Assembly: GCA_027574665.1 (NCBI GenBank)
Contig: CM050656.1
Location: 5,269,001-5,333,000, forward strand
Direction of reading: 5' to 3'
DNA: 64,000 nucleotides
Source: Rhynochetos jubatus
Taxonomy: Eukaryota > Chordata > Aves > Eurypygiformes > Rhynochetidae
Shown here: piece by piece, positions 34,776 through 47,689 of the stretch
Layout of the letters: the number at the start of each line of letters is the position of its first letter
Numbering within the stretch: the stretch's first letter is position 1
Position numbers and translations under genes: made by a program
Notes under the pieces: model-generated
Database searches by the model: none
Seen by the model: only the letters and a program-made list of their open reading frames with translations
What the model was told of the DNA's origin: nothing

Positions 34776-37700
34776 GAAAACTTTCTGGATTGAAAAGCAG
34801 ATTTTTTCAGAGGACTTTTTAAAGAGATGCTTCAAATAACAAAAGAGAAACTCTTCCTGACTGAATCTTCTTTCTGATTCAAACTTGTTGAAATATTGTT
34901 GGAGTTTTTGGTTTAATTTTTTTTTTTTCTTTTGGCAATTCTATTTTCATGGGGGAAAAAAATAAGGCACTTGTCATAGGTTGGCAAAACAACCAAATCA
35001 ACCTAAATTTAATGGAAGAAGGGAAAAAGCACTGTACCATGCATGGGGTGGGTAGTGGAGCCCAAGCCCCAGCACATTATGGCAGAGCCTCTCTGCCTCG
35101 CTCAGTCCAGCATGGATCCTGCCCCAGGGCAGAGCTGTCCTGGAGCCAGGACTGACACCAAGGCACAGGGACCCTCTTCCACCTGCACACATGCCCCAAC
35201 ACACCCTCCGAGTCCCACCCCACATGTCCACGTGGGTTCTATGGTCTGTAAAGACCCTGTGACAGCATGAGCACAATGCCACCAGCCCAAAGCAGAAGAA
35301 AGCAAACATCCACAGGGCACTGCAGGTGAAGAGAAACGCAGGATTTGCAGGGTGGGGATGAGACCTGAGTGAGATCAGTCATCAGATCCCTCCAAAGAGC
35401 CAGCAGAGGAAAAGCAGACATAAACTGACTCTAGCAAGCCAGGTGCTGGTGCCACGAAGCCAAGCAATGACGACATCTGCCTTTCGAAGCACGGAGATTT
35501 GTTACCTGCCAAGTTACTGGATGCCTGTGCTCCCATTCCAGGGGCCCAGGCATGATATTTAGACTATAAAACCCTTCCAGACCTTCAGCGTTCCAAAGGT
35601 ATTACTCAAAAGGGGATTGGGATGTGCTACATCTTTCTAGTATTGGTTTCCTACAGGACAGGATTTTCCCACTTTGGGGACAGGTCCGAAAGACATCATC
35701 TTCTCTAAAGTGTTGGTAGATGGGGAGTGTTGAACTGATGGATCTGTGTTTCAGGAGGTTTCCCAGGATGGAGACCTGCAAGAGGTAGCATTTAGCTTTC
35801 AGTGTTCCATCCAGACCATTTGTAATCAATGTCCACCAGCATAGGGTCCGGTCAAGAAGGACTCACGGATTGAGTGCTTGATGCTCTTCTGTCTCAGGAG
35901 CTCAGCTTAGCACAGGGCTGCACTCCCACAGCCCCAGGGAAAGGCTGGGAGCATGGCAGAGGGTTCATCACCTCCATAACATTTCACGCCGAGGTCTTTT
36001 ACAACACCCTCCAAGGTGATGCCCGTATGCCTCAGTGGGTATTACTGCATGCTGAAGCCTTTTTTAAATTTCAGCTGCTGTTGACCCTCATACACAAACC
36101 TTGTGGGTGTTCACTGGAGCTGGTGACTTCATGTTGGACAGCTAGAGGAGCCCAAGAGCTTAATTTCAAGGACAAACAGCGATGCTTCAATTCCCTTAAA
36201 AAATGAACTGGCTTGAACAAGCCCAGAAAGTCCCATTGGGGCATTATTGAGCAAGGAGAAGGAGTTATTTACCCCACTGATGTGGGCAATGCTGGAAAAA
36301 ACCCTACGGGGAGAGCAGAGCCTTCCCCTGTGCAGAAACTCCAGCTGACTTTGAGGGCACTAAAAATATCTTCTGTGGCACAAGGAGAAGAATCCAGATA
36401 CGATCTTCCCCTAATCCTTTGCTCCTAATTAAAAGGCATTACATTATATTTCCAAATGGTGGTTCCCCCTTGAGCTGCTAAAATTGTCTCGGATAACAGT
36501 GTTAGCAAGGATCTCTGGATAACACAGGGGATGTGAGGGACATACCGGGGGGGCCACCCCTCCCTGCAGCTGCTGCTGTCCCCTGATCTGGGCCACCCGC
36601 TCGCTGCTCTGGGGACACCTGTAACTTCAGCCCTCACTGCTGAAATGGGGGTTGCTTCAAAGAGGGACTTTCCGCAGTGGAGAAATGCCAAACCGAGACC
36701 TTCACGGCGCTAACAAACAGAGAATTCAGGCACTTTCGGGTTCTCACGGTGGGGTTAGACACAGCTGTGCTCGGACTGGATCTTGGGCCAAGGAGTTTAA
36801 AGCTGTTTAGGCACTTTGGCCTTCCTGCGTCTTTCAAAAGGTTGTCAAGGCTTTCTGTAAAACAGCTGAAAAGACTTATTAAATTCTGTGGAAAGCTCCA
36901 GAATTTCAAACAAGCTATTTTGTGTCTATTGTCACTGATTTCCCCTGCGCTTGATCCATGCTGGCTGAGCTAAGCCCTTACCATGAGATGCATTTACCGG
37001 ATGCACTGATATCGTCCAACGGGGCATTAATTGCCTATCCAGTTGTACAACTATTCCCCCTTGACCATAGTCCTAAGACACATACCCCTGCCAACCATCC
37101 TGATCACCCGGTTGTCTTACGAGGTCGTCATTTGCCAATTGCGACATCACAGTTTGGTGAAGCCCAAATGGAGGCAAAGTCACACATTCAGGACTGAGTT
37201 TCTTCTTTGTTTGGAGGAAGGAGAAGCACAGAGCTGAGAACTCACAGGTGCCTTCCAAATCAAGCAGTGGTGGTGGAGGAGGCAGGGAAGAGATCCATGG
37301 ATTGAGGAGTAAGGTCTGAGGGTTGTTTCCCACCCACCGCTTCAATGTGGTGCCGGGAACAGCTGGTGCCAGGCTTGGGAATTTCATCCTCGGAGCAGCT
37401 GCACACCCACTCTCGCCAGCTGTGTGGCAGTACACGCAAGGACTAGATATGCCAAACCAGGAAATATCCCGCATGCTTGGCTGTATGCTCTCCATCGTAT
37501 CTGCCCACCTCACCGCTGCAGCATCTGTGCCTGTTGGCAGCAGAGAAGCTGTGTCGAGAGGCTGCAAACCACCAGCCTCCTGCAGTCGCATTTCCACGGG
37601 CAGGAGACATGTCTTCACGCTGGCTCTTGGAAGACCAAAAGAAGATGAGGCCAAAGGCTGAAGGTGTAAAATGTATGCACAGAGTTGCCCCTGTTCCAGC

Positions 37701-37800
37701 AGGAATTGAAGGCAGGTTCATACAACTGCAAAAGATGGGAATCTAAGTTGAATGGATAGCTGGAGAGCCAGGGCTATAAAACAAAATTAAGCATTAAATG
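34776..37800. other. No gene seen
   Basis: About 3 kb with a T-rich patch at 34913-34930. It holds several open frames, the longest being 193 codons on the - strand (37073-37654). None resembles a known protein, and the 37.3-37.7 kb patch is open in several frames on both strands. Confidence 0.65.
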
Positions 37801-38160
37801 TTCTTAACAAAGGCAATCTGGGCTCTCTGTGTTCTGTTTTTGTTATGTTTTCCCCTTGTTTTATGCTGCTTTAACCTTCAGTTGTTGCTGTTGGAATCCT
37901 TCTTGCGCTGTTCCACTTGTCATTCTTCTTATTTTTATTAGAGCCGCTTTGGCAGAAGACTTATCAAAATGCGCTGAGCTTGTCAACAAACGTCATTAGC
38001 AACGAGTTGAGGCAGACAGTGTAAGCGGGGAAAGGGCATGGGAAAATATGCAATATAAAATAATTTTATACGTCGAAGAAATGCAGCAGAATAATAATGG
38101 CAAAGGCCTCGCTGTAAATTATTTGTGCTGTTACAGAAGTTCCCACTGTTAAGTGATTTT
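37801..38160. promoter_or_regulatory. Candidate conserved non-coding element
   Basis: The block from TTAACAAAGGCAATCTGGGC through TTGTCAACAAACGTCATTAG, AATATGCAATATAAAATAAT, ATACGTCGAAGAAATGC, AGAATAATAATGGC and CTGTAAATTATTTGTGCTG has strong CNE texture. It is AT-rich with preserved-looking isolated CpGs, no repeats, and no long open frame. Words such as AACAAAGG (SOX/TCF-like), GTCAACAAAC (FOX-like) and TATGCAATAT (POU/CEBP-like) are present. Among the CNE-like blocks in this window I rate this one highest. Conservation is inferred, not measured. Confidence 0.4.
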
Positions 38161-39050
38161 TAGCCAGGCTTCAAAAGGTCTCTGCAGCAGGGCAGATGCT
38201 CTTCTGGAAGAAAATGGCATAGCTTCATCAAAACCAAGGGCCCGGCCACTCTGCGTGCAATGTGATCAGGTTGAGACACACTACTCTCCGCATCGGATAA
38301 CTTCAAAATCTCAAATGACAAATTAAGGGCTAGATCTCCGGCTCTGGAAATCAAAATCAGGCCATTGGCAAAAGCGCAGCTGTACCAGGCTATGCCTGGA
38401 TCACGCTTTCTTCTGGGCTAATATTACATACTGGTATATCCAAGTGGCCTGCACACTCAGCATCGCGCTGGGCTTCGATCTCAACATGCCAAGCTGTTAG
38501 TTACAGGGCTAAAAAAGCTGCCCCTCTCTTGATCCCCTGCTTTGAAGTTCCCTCCAAGACATTTGCTTACTTAAGTTCATGCATGAGAAGGTAAAGTCTG
38601 ACCCCACCATCCACTGGTGGTGTCCACTTTCATACGGGTATGAGAAGAAAAATAAATCACTGCAAAACGAACGTAAGCGAAGCCTTACGGTGTGCTTACC
38701 TAATTAGGTGTAAGGTTATATTGCAGGTTGTACTGGGCTGTACAAGAAGGGCTGGAATTCAGTAGGCTTAGGTTAAACAAAATAAATCGTAAGGTCATTG
38801 GTAAGGTGAAAACAGAAAGGCATCCCACCCACCCACCCACCCCAGAACAACAGCAGCAAGCAAGAAAGTGCACTCCTGGTGTCCCAAAGGCCAAGGAAGA
38901 CATACGAGCCCGTAAGATTTAGTTCCCTTGGCTGCAATTGATGATTAGAGCTCTTTGGAGATCAGCTTCTGATAAGTACCTAGGTCAGACTGCTCCTGGC
39001 CACGGTTAACTGGCAGGTGATGTTATTTAACCTCGTGCGCTTCCACGGAG
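38161..39050. other. No gene seen
   Basis: No gene recognised. Contains the C-tract array described separately at 38824-38843. Confidence 0.6.
38824..38843 (-). repeat. (CCCA)n tract; G-quadruplex motif on - strand
   Basis: Five C tracts of three or four separated by single A residues. The - strand therefore reads GGGG followed by four TGGG units. Single-base loops give one of the most stable parallel G-quadruplex types known; the + strand could form an i-motif. Confidence 0.9.
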
Positions 39051-39118
39051 CACTGGAGCTGGACAGAGAGCTATCCCGGAAGGTCACTGGAGCCGGATGG
39101 AGAGCTAACCCAGAGGGT
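39051..39118. repeat. Two-copy 34-base tandem duplication
   Basis: 39051-39084 and 39085-39118 agree at 28 of 34 positions by hand. Both begin CACTGGAGC and contain GAGAGCTA; the next bases (CACTGA) start what would be a third copy. An old local duplication, not part of a recognised element. Confidence 0.8.
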
Positions 39119-39255
39119 CACTGAACAGGGGTGAGCACAGCAATAGGAGCACGGGTGAAGTCCCTAGGAGATGAAATGTCAATAACACCGACCCTCACAG
39201 CTGCACTGGCCCATCTCAGCAGCAGGAGGGGGAGAGCACATGGGGCTTATAGCAC

Positions 39256-39420
39256 ATAGAATCACAGAATCTCAGAGTGGTTTGGACTGGAAGGGACCTT
39301 AAAGATCATCCAGTCCCACCCTCTGCCACAGGCAGGGACACCTTCCACTAGACCAGGTTGCTCCAAGCCTCATCCAGCCTGGCCTTGAACACTTCCAGGG
39401 ATGGGGCACCCACAGTTTCT
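39256..39420 (-). mobile_element. CR1 LINE 3' fragment
   Basis: On the + strand it starts ATAGAATCACAGAATCTCAG, the reverse of the CR1 terminal octamers. It then runs through TTTGGACTGGAAGGGACCTT and GACACCTTCCACTAGACCAG to GGGGCACCCACAGTTTCT. About 165 bases remain, covering the 3' UTR and the last few ORF2 codons. The 5' truncation is typical of the family. An extra CTCAGAGTG between the octamers and the body distinguishes it from the 27.6 kb copy. Confidence 0.95.
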
Positions 39421-42400
39421 AGCAGGTTTGCTAGACCACACACAGGAGCTCAGACATCTCAGATGTGGCGCTGAAGACAGTTCCCTCCACGGGGCAGGGA
39501 ACTGCCCTTCCACGGCTGCTCAGCCTTGTGCAAAGAGCTCTCGAGTGCGTGTGCGGAACAGGGGCGCGAAGCAGTTCTGCAAACCTGACTCAGCCTTGAT
39601 GGAAGCTAAGGGGATTTCATTGGGCTGAACCAAGGCTGTGCGTCTTTCATAGCCTGTGTAGCCTGAGGGAGTGTTTTTACGGCCAAAATAATATGTGCCA
39701 TATGGGAAAGCCCCACATAAATTAACAGGAGTGCAACCAGTAGGATTGGAGAGAAATTAAATAATCTATGGAAATGGCTGTGTAATCTTTAAAATTTGAT
39801 AGAGAACGATCCCCTCTCACAAAGACTTTATAAGACGTTCTATAGAATTGCTATGATGTAATGCGCTTTTAAATCCTATTCAAAAAGCTCCAAAGCCTAA
39901 GAATGGTTATTGTTTTCTTATTAAATTCTGTAAGACTTTTCCATAAAGAAAGATCTGGTATTCTCATAATATCACCACTATCCAAATCTGAAGGAATACA
40001 AGACCACTGGATTTAATTATATCAGGCACATAAATGTCTTCCAAACCATTACATGTATCTGTACACATGAAAACACTCATTCATACAAATTAGGTGCCAT
40101 TGGAATCAACAGAATTGAACCCGATCCGATGGGACCAGCTACTGAAACAACTACAATGACTGACATGCTTTTAAAGGCCGCAGAAGGGAAATGGGCTGGA
40201 AAGCTCTTACGAAATGTTTTTGGAGGTGGAAAAATACTGATGCATTGAGATGGAAACTCTTTGGAGGAACACGGTGGGTTTGCTCCCACTTCTTTGGCAA
40301 AGAGGAATTTTTGGTCGTGCACAGAAAGGGAGTATGTGCTCGCCCAGGTCCAGAGCATCCTGCGGCCTGGGGTGGGGAGGCCAGCTGGGATGGGAAAGGC
40401 ACAGCCTTTAGAGCTGGGAATTGAGCCTGGAGAGCTGGCAGCCTGAGTATTTCCCTCACCAGGGGACTGTAAGGTATTTGTTCTCCTCCTTTCTCTCTCC
40501 CACTCATTCATTTCAAATGAGACCTATTGGTTCACGGGGAGATTGAAAGGGAAAAACAACCCTGCAATCACAAAGTGCCGTTGTGAGATGGAAAAACTGG
40601 GTTCTACCCAGCTCTGCTCCAAAAAAAAGTGAAGGGAAGAGGTGAGAGCGGCTGCCCAAAGCCTGCCCGTGGGTCACGAGGGGGCTGCGCGCTGATGGAG
40701 CATGCCTGGGATTCCTCCACCGTGATGCTGAACGGGCCTCAGCGATCGCAGCCGGGGAGGGGGACGTTGCTCAATGTTGTGAAACACAAGAGGAAAAAAG
40801 TTAAATTAAAGTAATAAATGAAAGTAAAAGTGTTCTCTGTAAGGGGGCTGGGAGCAGGGGAAATCTCAGTGTGCGGTAGGGCGGTGCAAAATGCATCTTG
40901 GCATCATTTTTCTGTACTGGAGGAAAAAGGGACATAAATAGATGCAAAAAAAACCTATGGCTGGCTGGTAGAGTACGCATGTACATGTCGTTAAGGAGCT
41001 CCGATCCCTGATTTAGTGGAGTACTTCAGTAAATGTTTAATTTTCAGCATGCTAGTGCTAAACAGGGTCATAGAGCATTACTGAAAATTACTAGTGTTGA
41101 TCTAAAAATCAAAAAGTTACGAAAAATAAACAATGAAGAGAGATACATACTTTCAAAAATATTTCTCGGGAACATTATTGTTTCAAAATGAAGAGCGCTT
41201 ACATATTTTTTACAGAAACTTTCAAATTTAAATTTCCTATTAAACTCAGCTGCTCTTCCCAAAGGAACTCGGTAAAAGATCCAGCAAACTGGAGGATTTT
41301 CCAGGAAGATGCTTGGGTATGCCATTTTTTCAAACACAACCGTGTGGCTGTAGATCTTCTGGCAAGGGTCAGGGCCATACCAATATAGCCCTTCCGACCA
41401 GTAGAAACAACCGCACCCCACAGATCAAAAAAGCAATGCAAACCTTTCACGTCTACCCCCAGCAGGCGGTGAATTTGCCCCAACTTGGCTGTTATTATTC
41501 CGTTCAAACGCTGGTCCCTGAGGTGGACCAAATTTCAAACAAGCCTTGGCTGTGCTTCAAGGGAGCGCGGGCCACTTTATAGCGCCAGGTGCAAAGATTC
41601 TGTGACTTTTTTTTTTTTTTCCACATAAATTTGATGAAGTTAAAACGTGACAATTTTAGCCACACTGTGGGAATCTTCTCACATCTCTGCCTTCTCCAAG
41701 GCCACCTGATGAAGAATGACGCCCTGAGCCTTTAGGCTGCTGTGATTTACATTCTATGATTTCACTGGACATCAGGAAAGACCGCAGTTAAAAAATGAAT
41801 CATCAGGCAAGTTTTCCTCTAATAATTCTATTTGGCTGTCTTTTCAACAAAGACAGGACAGGGAGAGGCAGCAATTTCACTATATCAGCCTAAATCTTAA
41901 TTAAAAATGTACAATAAATGCTTCTTGTTTGGGAACAGAGAGGGCAGAAGAAAGCCAGAAGCCGTTTTTCTTTACCTGATAGCCATCAGAAGTGAAAAAT
42001 CCCAGTTTATATTCTGGATTTCATGACTTCTGCAGACTCTGCATGTTGTGTAAGATCAACCTGCCAACGCAGAGGCTGGCACACTCGGTGCTGCCAGAGA
42101 AATGCTCTGCAGAAAACCAATGTTTACCTAGGGAGGGGTCAGCCCCTCCGATGACCCTCCCATGGGACAGGACACTTGTTACACCTAAGGCAACCTGCCG
42201 TGCAGGCAATGCGAAACCTTGGAAATCAGACTGCCCCTGGCCTTTTGGGGGATGTTAAATGTTTTTTGCTCCCAAACTTGAAAGACCGATCCATGTCCAG
42301 GGCTGGACAGGCCTCCCCTGCCATCTGCAAGTCCATCAGCTCCGTGTTGGAGCAGCCACCTGATGTGCAAAGATATTTGTCAGCCTGGGGAGTCTTGTAC

Positions 42401-42978
42401 AAATGCCTTTTGGCTTCCCCTTCCCATGAATGACCTCCTCAGGGGCTCCTGCTGGCAGAGCATGCCATGGGTGGCACTATCTGCACCCTCCCCTCCAACC
42501 CGAACAGCTCATTCCCAGCTGCAGGGAAGGGCCGGCAACGGGATAGTGACTCCCAGGCGGGGTGAAGGGTGGCTCGCACACTGGCTCGCTTGTGGAGGAG
42601 GAACAGTCAATAATTAGCACCTGTAGGCAACTCCCAGCCCCTGCAATAAACACAAATATGTCTCCTGGCATGACCAACTAGGAAAATAGAAGCTGAAAAA
42701 GTCCCCCTGTGCCAGACACATTCCACTGTGTGTGTGCCATCGCTGCGTGCCAGCGGCTGGCTGCGGGTACGTGTGCTGGACAGCCGGCAAACGTGAGCCT
42801 GTGAAGGAAGGCAAAACTTTTCCCCTCGGCTGTTTTCACATGCTTAATAGCACGTATGGACTTCAGGGACACTCTCAGCTTCAGATTTACGTTTGTGACT
42901 GAAAGGTGTGACCCCAAATGGATTTAGGCTGTTATCTTATGCAATGTATGTTTAATTTGTCCTGTTACTCCAATAAGC
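39421..42978. other. No gene seen
   Basis: About 3.6 kb. Several open frames of 100-145 codons occur on both strands (for example 40077-40511, -), all overlapped and unrecognised. The composition is AT-rich at 39650-40080 and 41000-41250. A T15-like run lies at 41608-41621. No supportable gene. Confidence 0.65.
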
Positions 42979-43258
42979 ATAGAATCACAGGGTGGTTTGG
43001 GTTGGAAGGGACCTTAAAGCCCACACAGTCCCCACCTCCTGCCATGGACAGGGACACCTTCCACTAGCCCAGGTTGCTCCAAGCCTCATCCAGCCTGGCC
43101 TTGAACACTTCCAGGGATGGGGCACCCACAGCTTCCCTGGGCAACCTGTCCCAGTGCCTCCCCACCCTCATAGTGAAGAACTTTTTCCTGATGTCCAATC
43201 TAAATATCTCTGCTTTCAATTTAAACTCGTTATCCCTTTTCCTGTCACTACAGGCCAT
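42979..43258 (-). mobile_element. CR1 LINE 3' fragment with ORF2 tail
   Basis: The + strand starts ATAGAATCACAGGGTGG and proceeds through GGTTGGAAGGGACCTTAAAG. The - strand keeps an open ORF2 C-terminal piece with residues such as [19 protein letters not shown] and [19 protein letters not shown], close to the CR1 protein tail. It ends (5'-truncated) near CCCTTTTCCTGTCACTA. It has only one clear octamer. It probably belongs to the same broad CR1 subfamily group as the other avian-type copies; the subfamily was not assigned. Confidence 0.96.
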
Positions 43259-46200
43259 GTGGAGGCTGACTGGGGGCCCACAAGTGTCGTGCACGCCTTT
43301 CTACCTCCCTCTCACGCCTCATGCCATCCAAGAGCACTCACATTGCTGCAATGCAGATGTTACGGCACAAGGAGCAGCAGATGTGCAGCAGCCACAGAAG
43401 AGATGGTACCAGCCCAAGACATTAAAAGAAACCTTTCACAATTGGTATGGGGTCTTCTCTGATGCCCCAGTTTGTGGGATTTGGGAAAGACCTTGACCAT
43501 GAGAAATGTCATGACAGTTGACAGTCCACGCGTGAAGGGCAAGTGGGCTCTCTGGTCATTGCAGTGTGGGAGAACTCGGCCAGCCCTACACCCGGGAGGG
43601 ACATTCAGCAGCGGGGGGCCATCACCGGGCTCAAAGAGGACACGTCAGGCGAAGGGAAGAGACGCCCATGACCTTCTGCCACCGTCACTCCAAGAAACGA
43701 AGGCTGGACGTGGGAAGATCCCAGTCCCCGCTCCCCCCACTGAGGGGGTCTGTCGGTGGGGTTGATGCTGCCACCAGCACAGCTGCAGGCACACCAGGCC
43801 CAAAGACAATAAACAAAAGGACTGCGCTCTCAGAGCTGGGGCTGGGCACGGGGTTATGTGATTTTTGGAAGCCTTGCAGAAAGTTGTGTGTGACAGATGG
43901 AATTAAAAATCCCTTCGCGTTGCATGGATGTCCTGGCGCTACGAGGCAGCTCTTGCTAAGCACTTTGCTAGGTGGCTACCTGCTGTGCAGCTAGATGTAA
44001 TCAGCGCTGAACATCTCCAAAGGAAACAGCTCTGAACAGCTCCATTGTTCTAATTTTTTTGCTCTGGGCTCACAAAATCCTGGTGCTCACTCTCTCAAGT
44101 GTGAAAAACGGGATATAAAGCAGAGCGGACTCCGCTGCGGCTTAGCAGGCAGCGCGAGCTGCACATCAGTGATGGGCTTGCATATAAACCACTTGGCAGA
44201 GCTTCCAGGACAAGCCAATTCCTGGAAGGAAAAGTGGCTAATAGGTATGAAATACACTTTGCTCGTACCAATAAGCACTAAGGCCAAATGTCTGACTGTC
44301 AGATTGATGTAAGCCGTAAAGCACTGACTATTGAAAAGCCTGAGCAGACACACTGAACCCTTGATTCTCTGAAATTCAGCTCTGTGATCAAAATCCACCC
44401 CAGGGCTCAGCAGCCGAGAAAGCTGGTGGCACACAGTGTCCGTTGGCCACAGCTCAGCTGAAATTCCTGCTCACTTCCCCGCTGTGCCGATTCGGACCCT
44501 GGTTCTACCTGCAACTGGCCAGGGCAAGTGACTGAGTCCTGCTCTGTGTTTTCCCATATAAAAAGAGCATTTGTATTCTTTCAACCAGTGTGACTTTTGG
44601 GTTAGATTCAGAGGGAAAAGCAAACTTTTCCTAACAGGGGCAAAGAGCGTGTCACCTCCATAACATGCTACATAAACAGAGTTTCCCTTCTGGCAAGCAA
44701 GACCCACCTGAAATACAGAGGAGCAGCACTGAGCAAACACACTCAGAGGTGTGATGGAGCTACTGAGGGCTGCCCAGGCAGCGATGCCTGCACTCCAGCG
44801 ACTCCTTCATCTGCTTTAACAACCAGAAAATCAACGTGGATAGGCACGTGTCAGCCCAAACTGTGACCATGCGTCTGCCCTAACTCCTGGCCAAGCAGGT
44901 GATGTTCCTCAGCACTGCTTCTTTGGTGTAATACAGGTACGATGAGCAAGTATTAGCAGCTTAATGCTTCCCACCATGGGGTTTTTTCCCTGTTATTGTC
45001 CTTATCACCCAGGATGGAGTTATTTCAATCTAGGTTCTTGTGTTTGACAGTCTTATCAAGCTCAGAGCTGGAAAGAAAACTATCCTGCAGAATAAATGGT
45101 GCCAAAGAATCCATAGGGAACCTCATATTGCCGTGCATCCAGGAAAACAATAGGCGCAGTGCAGTTTTAGCATTTTGAATTTAAACTATTTGGTACTTTG
45201 GAATCAGATAAATTTGGATGAGCAGGGAACTGGCCTGAGGATCTGAGAGGGCAAATTTCCTAAATAAAGAATAGTGATCTTAATGGTTTATAAAAAAACC
45301 TGCAGTGTACTTTGATATTTTCTCTTTTTCACTTAATGCTATGATTAATGTTGTGCCATTGCTATGGCCCAGATAATACCCACATCAGAAGGAGCCCCTT
45401 TCTTAATTCACAGATAGACATGACCCATGAGGCTTCTGAGAGAACATCTCTAGGTCACGGTCAGTCTTTCCCACGTGAGCGTCTTCACCCTGCCAAGGAA
45501 GGACTGCTTTCCCAGAAGGGGGGGGCCTGCCTCAGTGACCATCATGTCTTCTTGGAGATGCTTTATGCTCTAATCCATGGGCAAAGACCCAAAAAAAGGC
45601 AACCAGCTCACAGAGAACTCAGTGCTAATTCATGACTCCACCTGGGCCGAAGACTTAAATTTCATTACGTGCTTTATAAACTTAAAGAGTTTTAGAAATA
45701 ACATAAAATATTACTGGCTCAGAATGAATTTCCATCTAAAGGCAAAGCTCTGAAAGGGATATATTAAATCCAGGGAAATTCTGCTTCAAAAGCTCCATGT
45801 ACTTCTGAACATAATATCCCAAAGTCATACTCCAAAGTTAAAACTTGATAGAAACTGGAAATTACTTGGCATCTCAGCATATTTGGAGATCCTAGGTAAT
45901 AAAATGGATAAGATCTGTGCCAAGAATATATGAATTTTCCTGATTTGTTTAAATATTTAAAGAGTAGAGAATGAGAAAGTGCTGCTTATTATTTTTAAAC
46001 GTGGCATTTTATTAGTGGCATTCATTTATTTGTCTCTATCTGTTTTTCCATATTTTTCCTCTCTGAGTTCAGTGTAGGTAGCTGATAACTCCTGCTAAAA
46101 TCAAGGTTTAGGTGTACACCCAGAAACATCTACGTAGGAGGCAGTTTTAACTGATTTCGTGAATCAGCCAGCTATCAGAAGTCTTTTCCATGGTGAAGTT

Positions 46201-47494
46201 CTGAAGAGATTTGCTATTTTTCAGACATCAGGCATCGTACTCTTCTGAAACCAAGACCTGACATGCGGTTGCTTCTTTCACCAGAACAACTACGAAAATC
46301 CTCAGCATATAATTTCTCTCAAGATTTTTAGTTTGGCTTCTGTTGTGTTGGTTTTTTCACATCCTGTCCTCTCTAGGGTGACAAATACCCAAGATGCCAA
46401 GCACAGGTTATGGAAAACAGAATGAGATAAATTCAAGCAGGGAGACAAACATGTTTTGTGGGGTTTGTTTTTGAGGGGGAGTTTTGCAACTGGAAGAATG
46501 AACATTGGTTGACTTTGTTCTAAAGGCCACAAAGAAAGAATCACGATGCTGGTTTTATATGAAGCCTGCAGACAGCATTATCTGAAATAGAGGGGTGCCT
46601 GAAACAAAATGGGGTTTCTTCGGAAAAGCCTGCTGAAAATTAAATACTAAGAAGATGTCATTAGATGTGTTGGGCAAGGTCTTTTCCTAAGGCCACTTCA
46701 GCAAATACGGCCAACTGTGGATTTCAATAGCTGCCCTGGGGAAGGGAAAAAACCAACATATTTGGCTCATCAGCATGTAACAAGAGTAATTAGTGATTTA
46801 GACATAGGTGGGGCAGGGGAACAAAACAGTGGACTGGCAGAAGGATTCACACATCAAGAATATGGAATAACCTGGAGGAAATCTGGAGATTTACCAACAG
46901 TGTTAAAACAGAGTACACAAAAATAGCTGTGTTCCTACTCTGTCAGTTAACCCAGAAGTGTTTTATGTGTGCACACAGCGGGGAAGCCCTCTAATCCAAT
47001 TTGCAGAAGCAGGTGGCATTGGTTTGAAGAAACCAACGTGATTCCCCAGTCGGAGGAGCAGTCCAGGGTTGCGGTCAGTGTTAGAAGAGCCCGGGCACCT
47101 CTTCCTCCTTGGGTCTTAGACATGGCTGAGTTATTCAGTTCCTTTATAACTCAGTCTGCTTTTGCCTGAGAACAAAGTGAATTGTATTTAGGTGTCACCT
47201 CTGCAGCATCTAATTCATTGGTTTGTAAAATACCTCTGAGGGGAAGGTGTGAAGAATGGTTATTAGCAGAGCCTGAAATCCTAGAAGCCAAAAAGAAGAC
47301 AGTAATCAGAGCGTTAAGGCCAGCAGCAGATTCAGATGATGTTGCACATCAGGGAGGAGATTTTAGTCTTTGATTTTTATCTATTTACAGTCAACTCATC
47401 TAATGCAGCCTGTTTTCTCTCTTAAAAAAAATCCCACAAAACCATTTTCATATAAATCCCAAGTTGCTGTGGGACAGCATCCCCCCTCTGTTAA
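43259..47494. other. No gene seen
   Basis: About 4.2 kb without recognised genes. 43260-44000 is GC-richer with overlapping open frames (142 codons at 43566-43994, +). 45640-46130 is AT-rich. Three consecutive short frames on + (46717-46926, 46969-47169, 47182-47373) have unbiased-looking but unrecognised products and no splice-site support. Confidence 0.62.
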
Positions 47495-47689
47495 CTCTTA
47501 CTCTTCTTTTTTCCAGTTTGCAGTGTCATTGAAGAGCCACTGACACAAAAATTCCACCTCCAATTTCATGCTGAAATGGAGACAGATGCATTTCATTTGG
47601 AGCTTGTACCGCTCTGCAGAGATGAGAAAACATTTACAGATAGTTCAGCTGATCTTTTAAAGTGGCATGATTTGATTGCCATAGAGTAA
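47495..47689 (+). other. Possible terminal-exon-like segment (unproven)
   Basis: A strong 3' splice-site pattern is visible: branch-like TTAAC (47491-47495), the pyrimidine tract CTTCTTTTTTCC and AG at 47515-47516. From it a frame stays open for about 57 codons (reading CSVIEEPLTQKFHLQFHAEM onwards) to a TAA at 47687-47689. The product matches no family I recognise. No AATAAA is seen soon after the stop. Both the splice pattern and the open frame can arise by chance in a window this size; a conserved non-coding element is as likely. Confidence 0.15.

Noticed and set aside
37073-37654. 193-codon frame on -
   Set aside because: Overlapped by several frames open on the + strand, and no recognisable motif.
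43064-43294. 76-codon frame at the CR1 on -
   Set aside because: CR1 ORF2 tail again, fused by chance to neighbouring sequence.
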